A DNA stretch of 64,000 bases. Origin: CAZWKX01 sp964614095 (GTDB lineage Bacteria > Actinomycetota > Acidimicrobiia > Spongiisociales > UBA11373). A model generated the notes under the pieces. That model saw nothing but the letters and a program-made list of their open reading frames with translations, did not search any database and had not been told where the DNA came from. The position numbers and the translations under genes were made by a program. How positions within the stretch are numbered: position 1 is the first letter of the stretch; the number at the start of each line of letters is the position of its first letter. The DNA is taken from positions 1-64,000 of the forward strand of contig CAZTJO010000005.1 of NCBI GenBank assembly GCA_964614095.1. The letters run 5' to 3'. Below, one piece after another: positions 25,590 to 33,497 of the stretch.

Positions 25590-26741
25590 CTACGCGCCCC
25601 GCAACCCGGCGACGGCAAACCGGACCGTCGCTCCAATCTCTATCTCGGTCAACAGAGTCTCAGCGACCAGATAGCGCACCGACCCTCCGTCGGCGCGAGC
25701 TCGTTCGGCGACGGCATCAAAAAGATCCGCCACAGCCCGCGTCTTCGCCCCACAAGCGGCGCACTCGTCCCCAGAGCGGGCCAGCCAATCACAGTTGGTG
25801 CACGCAACCCCGGGCAGAGTCTCCTTGGCGTCGACAAGAAGCCGTTCGATCGCCTTCTGGTTGGCCGCATCGAGCACCCTGTCGAGTCCAAGCACGCCCC
25901 GACCGCGCGAGCCCGCCGCCTCCATGAGGTTGGCGACATATTCCTCATCGGCCCGGCAATCAAAGGCGGCGGCCACTTCGCGGCACCGGTCCCTGATCTC
26001 CATCGGACTCGCCGTGTGCGGATCGATGACAAAGGTTCCCGCCAGGCGGGACAGAAGATCCGGTGCCAGCTCGTCGACAAGGGCGTCGATGTTGGCCTGG
26101 CTTCCTCCGATGGCGAGCAGATCGAAGGCTTCGTCACGCCACAGCTCTGCAATCCGTGCCGCTGCGGCGCGAAACAGGCGCCGCGCCACGGTCTCTGCGT
26201 GAGCCCGCACTCGGCGCTCGGCGAATCCCTCAAAACCGCCGAAATTGTCTTTTCGCACCTCCTCCTCGGCGAACACCTCCCAGGACTCCAGAACTCCCAA
26301 GTGGAAGCGATACACGGATGCAATCCGGCGGTCTATCACGATGGCGCAGTACCGGTGGAAACGATCGAGAATCGCCTCCAGCGGACCCAGATACGGGGAC
26401 ACATCAACAACGGCCCTGTCACGTACCCGCACCGGCAGATTCAGATGCTCGTTCAAGCCGGCGCCGGAACACAAGAAGATGGCAGCGCCCCGGCCGAGGT
26501 CGACACCAATCCGGCTGGCCATCCCCAGGGCCTCATCGAGGTCCCGATGCAGGGCTCTCATCTCACCCTCGGGCACATCACCGCCCAGCTGATCTCGGAG
26601 AGGGTGCACCAGGGCCTTGAGCCTCGTGGTGATGGATCGGAGCTGGTCGCGGTCGGGCTCCAGGCCGAGGTAGAGAGAGAGTATGGGTTGGCCGGCGGTG
26701 TCGAAGCTGCGCAAACGATCGATGGTGCTCCGATCGAGCAA
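25590..26741 (-). CDS. Bacterial/archaeal eRF1-like (baeRF family) protein with zinc ribbon
   Basis: The 383-residue protein begins at a TTG preceded by GGAGG. It has an N-terminal domain with ILSLYLGLEPDR, a middle eRF1-like alpha/beta region (YCAIVIDRRIASVYRFHLG; DNFGGFEGFAERRVRAH), and a pelota/eRF1 L7Ae-like C-terminal part with VLGLDRVLDAANQKAIERL. A Cys4 zinc ribbon (CTNC and CAAC near residues 320-340) ends it. This layout fits the bacterial eRF1 homologues proposed to act on stalled or hibernating ribosomes. No stop-codon-reading NIKS or GGQ motif is visible, so release-factor activity is unlikely. Confidence 0.75.
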   Translation of the reverse strand: MLDRSTIDRLRSFDTAGQPILSLYLGLEPDRDQLRSITTRLKALVHPLRDQLGGDVPEGEMRALHRDLDEALGMASRIGVDLGRGAAIFLCSGAGLNEHLNLPVRVRDRAVVDVSPYLGPLEAILDRFHRYCAIVIDRRIASVYRFHLGVLESWEVFAEEEVRKDNFGGFEGFAERRVRAHAETVARRLFRAAAARIAELWRDEAFDLLAIGGSQANIDALVDELAPDLLSRLAGTFVIDPHTASPMEIRDRCREVAAAFDCRADEEYVANLMEAAGSRGRGVLGLDRVLDAANQKAIERLLVDAKETLPGVACTNCDWLARSGDECAACGAKTRAVADLFDAVAERARADGGSVRYLVAETLLTEIEIGATVRFAVAGLRGA

Positions 26742-26940
26742 CGCACCTCCTACCTAGTTGCCCCGAGCCTACGCCGCCCGTGGTGTTCTACGCGGCCCGA
26801 GGCGGAATCTGCGCGAGTCACCGCATGCATTGCCGACCCATCCTCCATACGGCAACGTCGCTGCAGTCACGGTCCTTTAGACCCTGTAGATCGCGGTCCA
26901 ACCATGCCAGGCTGGAGGCAACAACAGGGAGGTGACCGCC

Positions 26941-28077
26941 GTGATCATCGGTGTCCCTGCCGAGATCAAGTCCGACGAGTACCGCGTTGCCATGACTCCC
27001 GTCGGCGTGCGCGAACTCACTGCCCACGGCCACAAGGTGGTCATCGAGCGAGGAGCCGGTGCGGCTTCATCAATCGGAGACGACGACTACCGCCGTGTCG
27101 GCGCCGAGGTCGTTCCCAATACAGCCGATGTCCTTGCTGCCGCCAACCTCATCGTGAAGGTCAAGGAACCACAGCCCGCGGAAATCGCCCTCCTCGAGCC
27201 ACGACACATCATCTTCACATATCTGCACCTCGCCGCCTACAGCGATGTGGCCAAAGGCCTGGTCTCCTCGGGAGCGACCGCCGTCGCCTACGAGACGGTG
27301 CAGCTCCCGGACGGTTCGCTACCACTGCTGGCTCCGATGAGTGAAATTGCCGGCCGTATGGCGGCCCAGGCCGGGGCACATCACCTGGAGCGACCCAACG
27401 GTGGGCGCGGGATCTTGATGGGAGGGGTGCCGGGCGTCCCTCCAGCTGAGGTCACCGTGCTGGGCGCAGGCATGGCCGGCACGAACGCGGCGATGATCGC
27501 CGCCGGCATGGGAGCCCATGTCTCCATTCTCGACATCAACGTCGACCGACTGCGCCACCTCGACGAGCTCTCCTGGGGTCGCATCGTCACCGTGCGCTCC
27601 TCGATCCACGCCGTCGAGGAGTATGTGTCCAAATCAGATCTGGTCATCGGGGCAGTGCTGATACCGGGGGCCCGCGCACCCGTGCTCGTAGACGAGGGCC
27701 TCGTTGCCGGCATGCGGCCCGGAAGCGTCATCGTCGACATCTCCATCGACCAGGGCGGATGTGTGGCAACGGCGCGCGAAACCACCCACCACGATCCCAT
27801 CTACGTCACCCACGATGTCGTGCACTACTGCGTCGGCAATATCCCCGGCGCGGTTCCGAACACGGCCACCTATGCCCTCAGCAACGCCACCCTTCCCTAC
27901 GTTGTCGCCCTCGCCCAAGGCATCCCGGCCGCCGTTGCGACGCACCCGGAATTGCTGGGTGGCCTCGAGATCATCAACGGCCACGTCACCCATGAGGTCG
28001 TGGCCAAATCCCTCGGAACCGAATACATCAATCCTGTGGAACTGCTCGCCAGGAGCGTCACCAAAACCGCCAGCTAG
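26941..28077 (+). CDS. ald: Alanine dehydrogenase
   Basis: It interconverts L-alanine with pyruvate and ammonia using NAD. The 378-residue protein starts at GTG 26941 (MIIGVPAEIKSDEYRVA) behind GGGAGG. It contains HKVVIERGAGAAS, the catalytic region VKVKEPQPAEIALLEPRHIIFTYLHLA, the NAD loop VLGAGMAGTNAAMIAAGMGA and the C-terminal GNIPGAVPNTATYALSNATLPYV. All signature blocks are intact and the length is standard. The 199 bp upstream is a divergent promoter region shared with the eRF1-like gene. Confidence 0.96.
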   Translation: MIIGVPAEIKSDEYRVAMTPVGVRELTAHGHKVVIERGAGAASSIGDDDYRRVGAEVVPNTADVLAAANLIVKVKEPQPAEIALLEPRHIIFTYLHLAAYSDVAKGLVSSGATAVAYETVQLPDGSLPLLAPMSEIAGRMAAQAGAHHLERPNGGRGILMGGVPGVPPAEVTVLGAGMAGTNAAMIAAGMGAHVSILDINVDRLRHLDELSWGRIVTVRSSIHAVEEYVSKSDLVIGAVLIPGARAPVLVDEGLVAGMRPGSVIVDISIDQGGCVATARETTHHDPIYVTHDVVHYCVGNIPGAVPNTATYALSNATLPYVVALAQGIPAAVATHPELLGGLEIINGHVTHEVVAKSLGTEYINPVELLARSVTKTAS

Positions 28078-28298
28078 GCGCGTGACTCCTCCGAACGCGC
28101 TGTCGACTCCAAACGCTGGGCATTGAGCCAGTCCTCAAAATCACGCCGAGCGACCCGCCATTCCCGGCCCATCTTCACCGCCGGCAACTCACCTGAGCGC
28201 AGTGTCCGCGTCACCACAAAGGCGGACACCTCCATGTACTCACAGATATCGGCAACGGACAGCCACTCCTTGCCGAGTTCCACCGAAATCCGCTCCAT
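28074..28298 (-). CDS. Small helix-turn-helix (excisionase/MerR-like) DNA-binding protein
   Basis: The 74-residue protein from ATG 28298 has a winged HTH_17 domain: EWLSVADICEYMEVSAFVVTRTLRSGELPAVKMGREWRV, given here as WLSVADICEYMEVS and LRSGELPAVKMGREWRV, followed by the FEDWL helix. Such domains occur in excisionases and in stand-alone actinobacterial regulators such as BldC. No integrase or attachment site is nearby, so a regulatory role is more likely. Its 3' end overlaps ald by four bases. Confidence 0.8.
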   Translation of the reverse strand: MERISVELGKEWLSVADICEYMEVSAFVVTRTLRSGELPAVKMGREWRVARRDFEDWLNAQRLESTARSEESRA

Positions 28299-28361
28299 GA
28301 CCCCAGAGTATTTGCGGCGGAGATCGGCGGCAAGGCCGACGGCGTACACTTGGCCGCCAAC

Positions 28362-29402
28362 ATGGCCCAGCAGAAGCGCAAGAAAAAGAAGCGCAGCCGT
28401 CACGATCCGACACGCAGAGAGGCGGCGCGGCGACGTGAAGAGGCTCGCCAGCAGGCGGCGGAGGAGCGGCGCCGCCAGCAGGAGGCGGAAGAGCGGCGCT
28501 CCAAACTGAAAAGACGGACCCGGCGCCTGGTGATCCCGGTTCTTGGCACCATTGCCGTGTTTGTCGTTGCCCTCACCCTATTTCGTCCCCCTCCGGAGCT
28601 CGACGGGGTAGCCTCCTTCGCCAGCCCCAATGCCCTCATGTCCGAGCTGGGTTACCAAGGCGAGTGGACCGAACGCGACCCGGACCTGCTCCCCGCCCCG
28701 CAATGCGGGCGCACAGACGAAGCGCTTCCCGGCATCGAGGCCTACTCGTCGATGTACAACGGCCTCATCACCCTGTGGTATCAGCCCGATGGCGAGGTGA
28801 ACGACGAAGAAATATGGGCCGCTCTGTCCGAAATCGACAATTACAACCAACAAGTCCTCGTCGCTCCCAACACTGCCATCGAGGCACCTGTCGTTGCCGC
28901 CTCCTGGAACCGCCTCGCCGAGTACGAGAATACCGAGAACCTCGCCGATTACGTCCAAACGTACCTTCGCCACCGAGGCCCCGGAAGAGAAGCCTGCCTG
29001 GCCGAATTCGCGGAAGCAGGCTCGATCCTGGTCACCTACGGCTATGCGGGCGACTGGGCCAGCACCGATCCCGACACCATGCCGGAGCCGATGTGCGGCC
29101 AGTCCGACGCCACAATCACCGGGGCCGAGATCTACTCCGCGCTCTACAACGGAGCCGTCATCCTGTGGCACGCGAGTGATGACCAGAACACCATCGACAA
29201 GCTCATTGAGATCGCCTCCACCTTCGAATCACAGGTGCTTGTTGTTCCCAACGACAACCTGCAGGTGCCGGTTCTGGCCGTCGCCTGGAACCGAGCCATG
29301 GCCTTCGAGAACACAGACCGTGTCGCCGACTTCATCGGCGCCTACCAACACCGAGGCCCCGGCGACGCGGAGTGCCCGGCTGGCTTCGCCGGCGGAAGCT
29401 GA
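28362..29402 (+). CDS. Membrane protein with two DUF3105-like domains
   Basis: A lysine/arginine-rich cytoplasmic N-terminus (residues 1-50, probably helical: EEARQQAAEERRRQQEAEERR) precedes one membrane helix (about 52-70). The outside part contains two homologous units of about 120 residues. They share the elements GYxGxW, PxCGxxD, YSSMYNG/YSALYNG, xxLW, QxLVxPN and AxSWNRxAxxENT, and each closes with HRGPG. The blocks resemble the C-terminal part of DUF3105. ATG 28362 was preferred to TTG 28350. Function unknown; the internal duplication is clear. Confidence 0.7.
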   Translation: MAQQKRKKKKRSRHDPTRREAARRREEARQQAAEERRRQQEAEERRSKLKRRTRRLVIPVLGTIAVFVVALTLFRPPPELDGVASFASPNALMSELGYQGEWTERDPDLLPAPQCGRTDEALPGIEAYSSMYNGLITLWYQPDGEVNDEEIWAALSEIDNYNQQVLVAPNTAIEAPVVAASWNRLAEYENTENLADYVQTYLRHRGPGREACLAEFAEAGSILVTYGYAGDWASTDPDTMPEPMCGQSDATITGAEIYSALYNGAVILWHASDDQNTIDKLIEIASTFESQVLVVPNDNLQVPVLAVAWNRAMAFENTDRVADFIGAYQHRGPGDAECPAGFAGGS

Positions 29403-29492
29403 CAGCATCTGAATGTGCCAACGGCCGGCGGATCGGACTGGCGCTAAGTTCATGCCGAAGCGCAGCGGCCGAATCGGAGGAATCAGCAGCTT

Positions 29493-29696
29493 GTGACCGG
29501 CAAACCTCCAAAGGTTGTGCAGCTCGTCAGCGTGGCCGTGGCATGGGCCTCCGTTGCCGCGCTTCTCGTCTTTGTTCGCCGTGACCTGGAGCAACGCCCG
29601 GACACAGGCATCCGGGGGCGCAGGGAAGTGTGGCAGCGTGTCACCGTGCTCCCTCCGGGCGCCGTCGCCTATCTCCTGTTCGGGCGGCGCAGCTGA
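29493..29696 (+). CDS. Small membrane protein, unknown function
   Basis: GTG 29493 lies 12 bases after a GGAGG, longer spacing than usual. The 67 residues have a hydrophobic helix (about 8-27), a charged middle and a second hydrophobic segment containing PPGAVAYLLFGRR. That ending recalls the N-terminal module of phospholipase D-like and related envelope proteins. Confidence is limited by size and spacing. It precedes the diguanylate cyclase by 53 bp. Confidence 0.5.
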   Translation: MTGKPPKVVQLVSVAVAWASVAALLVFVRRDLEQRPDTGIRGRREVWQRVTVLPPGAVAYLLFGRRS

Positions 29697-29720
29697 ACAT
29701 TCGGAAAATATCTCAAGCAT

Positions 29721-29752
29721 CACCTGACTAGTACCGAAGGACTAGTCAGGTG
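29721..29752 (+). promoter_or_regulatory. 12-bp perfect inverted repeat at the start of the diguanylate cyclase gene
   Basis: CACCTGACTAGT (29721-29732) and ACTAGTCAGGTG (29741-29752) are perfect reverse complements with an 8-base spacer ACCGAAGG. The right arm contains the GTG at 29750 and the AGGTGA that could be the Shine-Dalgarno for ATG 29759. An AT-rich stretch (about 29703-29713) just upstream could be a -10 region. It may be a repressor operator or an RNA hairpin that hides the ribosome site. Confidence 0.65.
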
Positions 29753-30727
29753 AATCACATGCATGGGATTGTCCGACTCTTTCGAAGGCGCGCCGGCAGC
29801 GGAACGCTCGTGCGTATCCGTATCTTCCAGCGCAGCCCTCATCTGGCGCCGATGGCCTTAGCCATTGCACTCTTCCTCGCCGTCGGGTACGTCGACGCCA
29901 GAGTGATCGGTCCCGAGGTGTCGGTTTCCCTTCTCTACGTCCTCGCCGTCCTCGCCGTCACTTGGGTTGGTAGCTGGTATCACGGAGTCATCCTCGCTGT
30001 GCTCGCGGCCCTCGAGAGCATCTTCGGCCACGCCTTGCTGCACCCCTACCCGGCGACCATCACCTTGCCCGCCGTCTGGAACTCCATCACCCGCCTTCTG
30101 GTACTGACCATGGTTGCCCTGCTGCTTGGGTCGTTACGGCAGTCGCTTCACCAGCAGCGCCGCCTCGCCGCCGTGGATCCTCTCACTAGGGCCCTGAATC
30201 GCCGTGCCTTCCAGATCGCCGCCGATCGGGAAAGACTCCGCGCCGCCCGCAGCGGAAGACCGCTTAGCATCGCCTACCTCGATCTCGACGACTTCAAGGG
30301 CTTCAACGATCGCCACGGTCACCGCACCGGGGACCACATCCTCCAATCGTTCGCCCAAGCAGTCAGAACGTCGATCCGAGCCACCGACTTGTTCGGCCGC
30401 ATCGGAGGCGACGAGTTTGTCGTTTTCTTCCCCGATACCGAAGCCACCGCGGCGGCCAGCGTGGTCAGCCGTATCCGCCAGGCGGTGGCCAACAGCTGCT
30501 GTGAGATCGTTGAGCGCATCACGCTCTCCGCCGGCATAGCCACATACCACTACCCACCGACCACGGTCGATGCCATGGTGGAGACCGCCGATCAGCTCAT
30601 GTACCGGGCCAAGAACTCCGGTCGCGATCGGGTGGCCGGAGCTGTGGTGGCCGGGCCCTGGGTGCGCTGGGCCGGCGACTCCACCAAGCCCGACCCACGA
30701 ACGATGGAGGCGATGCCGTCGGCCTGA
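29750..30727 (+). CDS. Membrane-bound diguanylate cyclase (GGDEF)
   Basis: The protein makes the second messenger c-di-GMP. Residues 33-125 hold about four hydrophobic helices without an obvious sensor domain. The GGDEF domain follows, with DPLTRALNRRAF at its start, the metal site LDLDDFKGFND and an intact GGDEF at residues 219-223. An RxxD inhibitory I-site (Arg210, Asp213) lies five residues before it, so product feedback is expected. No EAL or PilZ domain is nearby. Start is GTG 29750 or ATG 29759; the inverted repeat covers both. Confidence 0.92.
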   Translation: MNHMHGIVRLFRRRAGSGTLVRIRIFQRSPHLAPMALAIALFLAVGYVDARVIGPEVSVSLLYVLAVLAVTWVGSWYHGVILAVLAALESIFGHALLHPYPATITLPAVWNSITRLLVLTMVALLLGSLRQSLHQQRRLAAVDPLTRALNRRAFQIAADRERLRAARSGRPLSIAYLDLDDFKGFNDRHGHRTGDHILQSFAQAVRTSIRATDLFGRIGGDEFVVFFPDTEATAAASVVSRIRQAVANSCCEIVERITLSAGIATYHYPPTTVDAMVETADQLMYRAKNSGRDRVAGAVVAGPWVRWAGDSTKPDPRTMEAMPSA

Positions 30728-30870
30728 CGGCGCCGACCGCCGGTCGGATCGCGAAAAGCTCATCGCCACAGCCCTCTTGAGCCGGTGTGTCTCACCTGGT
30801 AGCTAGACGGTGATCCACCATCGAGGCGTGAGGCAATACCCTGGATCCGCTGGACCACCCCGATCTGGCC

Positions 30871-31140
30871 GTGCTCGGCCGGCGCCTGCGCCGGCAGATG
30901 GACGAGACGCTCGAAGCTGAACTTGATGCGGCCCGGGCGGCAGCTCGCCGCCGCCGCACTCTGCGCCACGTGCTCATCTGCCTTGAGGATCGTGCCGATG
31001 CCGTTGTCGTCCACACGCCGGACGGCCGAAGAGTGGCCGGCACCATCACGGCCGTGGGGATCGACCACATCGAGCTCCGGGCCGGTAAGGGGCGCAGCTA
31101 TTTCTCCTTTGACCACATCGTTGCAGTCGACATCCAATGA
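30871..31140 (+). CDS. Small basic protein with a beta-barrel-like C-terminus, unknown function
   Basis: From GTG 30871 the 89 residues comprise a helical charged N-terminus (RRQMDETLEAELDAARAAARRRR) followed by beta-rich sequence (DGRRVAGTITAVGIDHIELRAG; FSFDHIVAVDI) that resembles an SH3/LSM-like small barrel. Those stretches are RRQMDETLEAEL and GTITAVGIDHIEL in short. A CTG at 30841 in the same frame, with GAGG seven to eight bases upstream, would add ten plausible residues (LDPLDHPDLA), so a CTG start is possible. The ATPase-like gene starts 16 bp downstream, suggesting an operon. Confidence 0.6.
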   Translation: MLGRRLRRQMDETLEAELDAARAAARRRRTLRHVLICLEDRADAVVVHTPDGRRVAGTITAVGIDHIELRAGKGRSYFSFDHIVAVDIQ

Positions 31141-31156
31141 ATCTCACCAAAACCCT

Positions 31157-32251
31157 GTGATACCGCGCCTGGCCACCGTGCTCTCGGCCCGAGAGTGGGA
31201 GAGCACCCTGGTCGCTCTCGCCAGGGAGACGGCAGAGGTCCGCGTAGTCCTCCGCGCTCACCGGCCCGAGGAAATGGAAGCCGAGGCGGGCCGCATCGAC
31301 GTAGCCGTCGCCGGCGCGGAGACACCTTGGCTCACCCCGGCCCGCATCTCCTGCTGGAGACGCCTTGGCATGCGGGTCATCGGCATTCATCCAATGGGCG
31401 ACCGTCCCGCACGCTCCCGGCTCCTGGCCGCCAAAGCAGATGAGGTGTTCGACGACACCACCCCCGCAGTATTGGTGCTCCGGGCCGCCCGCCTCATCGG
31501 AGCCGTCCAGGTTCGAGCCCCGGCACTCTCGACGACAATCGTGGTGAGCGGGCCCAGAGGAGCGCCGGGACGCACCGAAACCGCCCTCGCCATCGCCTGG
31601 GCGGCCGCAGGACGTCATTCCTCGCTGCTGCTCGATCTGGACCTTGAGGCGCCATCACTCGCCATCCGCACCCGACGGAGGCCCCGGCCCGACGTAACCG
31701 ATGCCTACGACGCCGTTCAGCACGACGGCCGCCTGCCCGCCCGGGTCACGCAAAGATTCGGCCCACTGGCGCTCGTCGTCGGATCACACCGTCGGACCGA
31801 TGATCCGCTCGCTCCGTACGCCGCCGCCGACCTCCTCGAGGCGGCTCGTGCGTGCTCTGCCACGGTCGTCGCCGATGCCGGACCCCCCTCGCACGCCACC
31901 AGCGTTGCGCCAAGCGGCGATCACATCGTTCTTGTCGCCGGTGGCAGCCCCGACGGACTCGTCCGCGCCGCCCACCTCATCGACGACTGGCCCTGGCCTG
32001 CTCCTCTGCTCGTCCTCAATCGGGTTCCGCCGGGCCACGAAGCCGATGTTGTAGGTGCGGCACGCCACTGCCTGGGGTTGGAGCCCGCCGCCGTCGTGAG
32101 CGATCTGCCCGAGATCGCCGCCGCGGCCCGCCGAACCGGTGTTCCGCATCAGTCGCTCGTCGATGCGGCAGACCAAGTGCTGGATCTGCTGAATCTCTCG
32201 GCAGATCCTCCTCACCATACGTCCGAGTCGATGCACCCACGGCGGCAGTAG
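31157..32251 (+). CDS. MinD/CpaE/Ssd-like protein with degenerate Walker A
   Basis: The 364-residue protein (GTG 31157) has an N-terminal receiver-like region of about 115 residues and a C-terminal MinD/ParA-type domain. The P-loop is SGPRGAPGRT (residues 131-140), where Arg139 stands in for the usual Lys of GKT. LLLDLDLEAPSLA is the equivalent of the MinD strand LLIDADL. Actinobacterial relatives (Ssd, CpaE) sit near pilus or septum genes, but none is visible here. ATP hydrolysis may be weak or lost. A longer open frame upstream overlaps the previous gene in another phase and is not used. Confidence 0.75.
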   Translation: MIPRLATVLSAREWESTLVALARETAEVRVVLRAHRPEEMEAEAGRIDVAVAGAETPWLTPARISCWRRLGMRVIGIHPMGDRPARSRLLAAKADEVFDDTTPAVLVLRAARLIGAVQVRAPALSTTIVVSGPRGAPGRTETALAIAWAAAGRHSSLLLDLDLEAPSLAIRTRRRPRPDVTDAYDAVQHDGRLPARVTQRFGPLALVVGSHRRTDDPLAPYAAADLLEAARACSATVVADAGPPSHATSVAPSGDHIVLVAGGSPDGLVRAAHLIDDWPWPAPLLVLNRVPPGHEADVVGAARHCLGLEPAAVVSDLPEIAAAARRTGVPHQSLVDAADQVLDLLNLSADPPHHTSESMHPRRQ

Positions 32252-32311
32252 GCGGTCACGTCCAATTCGGCATACACGCGAATGCCCGCCCGCCGCCAGC
32301 GGACCCCGCTG

Positions 32312-33490
32312 CTAGGTCGCACCCGACGGCCGCCGGACGTCATCGACGGGCGGCGCCAGCCAGCGAAACACCACCGGCCCAAAGGTCGATGACACCGCCG
32401 CCAGCACGATGATGCTTGCCTCCGTCGGACGATCAATGAGTCCCAGCCGCAGCCCGACCTCGGCGACGGCGATGATCAGGCTGAGCCGCGCCGACAGCAG
32501 CGCCCCTGCAGCCGCAACCTCACGCCAGGTGTGCCGCCGCACCAGGAACACCAGCGCAGGGCCCATCTTGACGAGGATGGCGAGACCAATCAGAGCCAGC
32601 ATGCTCGTCACCGCGCCCGGCTCCTGGAGAGCTTCAACATCGAAGTGGATTCCGACGTTGATGAAAAAGATGGGGATGAGGAATCCGTAGGAGAAACCGC
32701 TGAGCTGCTGGCCCAGGACCCCGCGATTGCGGAACACCATGGCAAAGCCGGTGCCGGCAAGGAAGGCTCCCAGAATCGACTCAATCCCGAATGCGATCGA
32801 TGCACCCACAAAAACGAGCATCAACGTAAGAGAGCCTCTCGTCCCCAGCTCCTCTGGATTGTCAGATTCGAAAAGCCGCTCAAACCACTCCGGTCTCCAC
32901 CACACCAGACGGCGCAGAATGATGAGCGATACCGTGACCACGGCAAAAAACGCCGGCATGGCAAGGACGTTGATGCCGACCCCGTGCTCCTCAATGAGGA
33001 CAAACACGGTGACACCGACCAGAGTGAGCAGGTCCGCCAGGAGTGCCGACACCAGAATCGCCTGCCCCAGCCGCGTGCCGGCGTGACGCGTGGTGCGCAG
33101 GGTCGGCACCACCAGTCCCACCGATGTTGTAGCCAGCACGAACATCATGAACAGGCTGTAGCCGAGGCTCACCGCCACCAGATAAGACAAGCCCATGGTG
33201 AGAGCGAACACCGAGAGGCCGACAAGAAGCGACCGCAGCCCGCGCCGGCCAAAGATGCGAACGTCTATCTCGAACCCGGCGAGGAACATAAGCAGGAGGA
33301 ATCCGAGGTCGGCCAGAACCTCTAGGTACTCCGCCGGCTGCACCACATTTGCCACCGGTCCGATGACTATGCCGAAGGCGATCTCGAGCACCACGGCGGG
33401 TACACGGATCTTCTCCGCAAGCAGCGGTAGCACAAAAGCCGCAGAGATGATTACCAGGAGAGTGACGGCGGCTTGATCGGTGCTCTCCAC
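32312..33490 (-). CDS. CPA2-family (Kef-type) cation/proton antiporter
   Basis: The 392-residue membrane protein has about 12 helices with the CPA2 features LGFLLLMFLAGFEID (helix 4 region), a TTSVGLVVPTL break and GAFLAGTGFAMVF. It exchanges K+ or Na+ for protons. The usual C-terminal RCK domain is missing, but the gene directly upstream, seven bases away, encodes a TrkA-type regulator that can supply it. The GTG start has AGGAGT overlapping that upstream stop, so the pair is coupled. Confidence 0.9.
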   Translation of the reverse strand: MESTDQAAVTLLVIISAAFVLPLLAEKIRVPAVVLEIAFGIVIGPVANVVQPAEYLEVLADLGFLLLMFLAGFEIDVRIFGRRGLRSLLVGLSVFALTMGLSYLVAVSLGYSLFMMFVLATTSVGLVVPTLRTTRHAGTRLGQAILVSALLADLLTLVGVTVFVLIEEHGVGINVLAMPAFFAVVTVSLIILRRLVWWRPEWFERLFESDNPEELGTRGSLTLMLVFVGASIAFGIESILGAFLAGTGFAMVFRNRGVLGQQLSGFSYGFLIPIFFINVGIHFDVEALQEPGAVTSMLALIGLAILVKMGPALVFLVRRHTWREVAAAGALLSARLSLIIAVAEVGLRLGLIDRPTEASIIVLAAVSSTFGPVVFRWLAPPVDDVRRPSGAT

Positions 33491-33497
33491 AGGACTC

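Noticed and set aside
25488..27344. 618-codon plus-strand frame over the eRF1-like gene
   Set aside because: Antisense shadow of the real minus-strand gene with no recognisable domain.
28074..28298. Excisionase of a mobile element
   Set aside because: No integrase, attachment repeats or other phage or plasmid genes are near; the HTH protein is better read as a stand-alone regulator.
30733..30747. Terminator after the diguanylate cyclase (CCGACC-GCC-GGTCGG)
   Set aside because: The stem is only six base pairs with a tight loop and no U-run, too weak to call.
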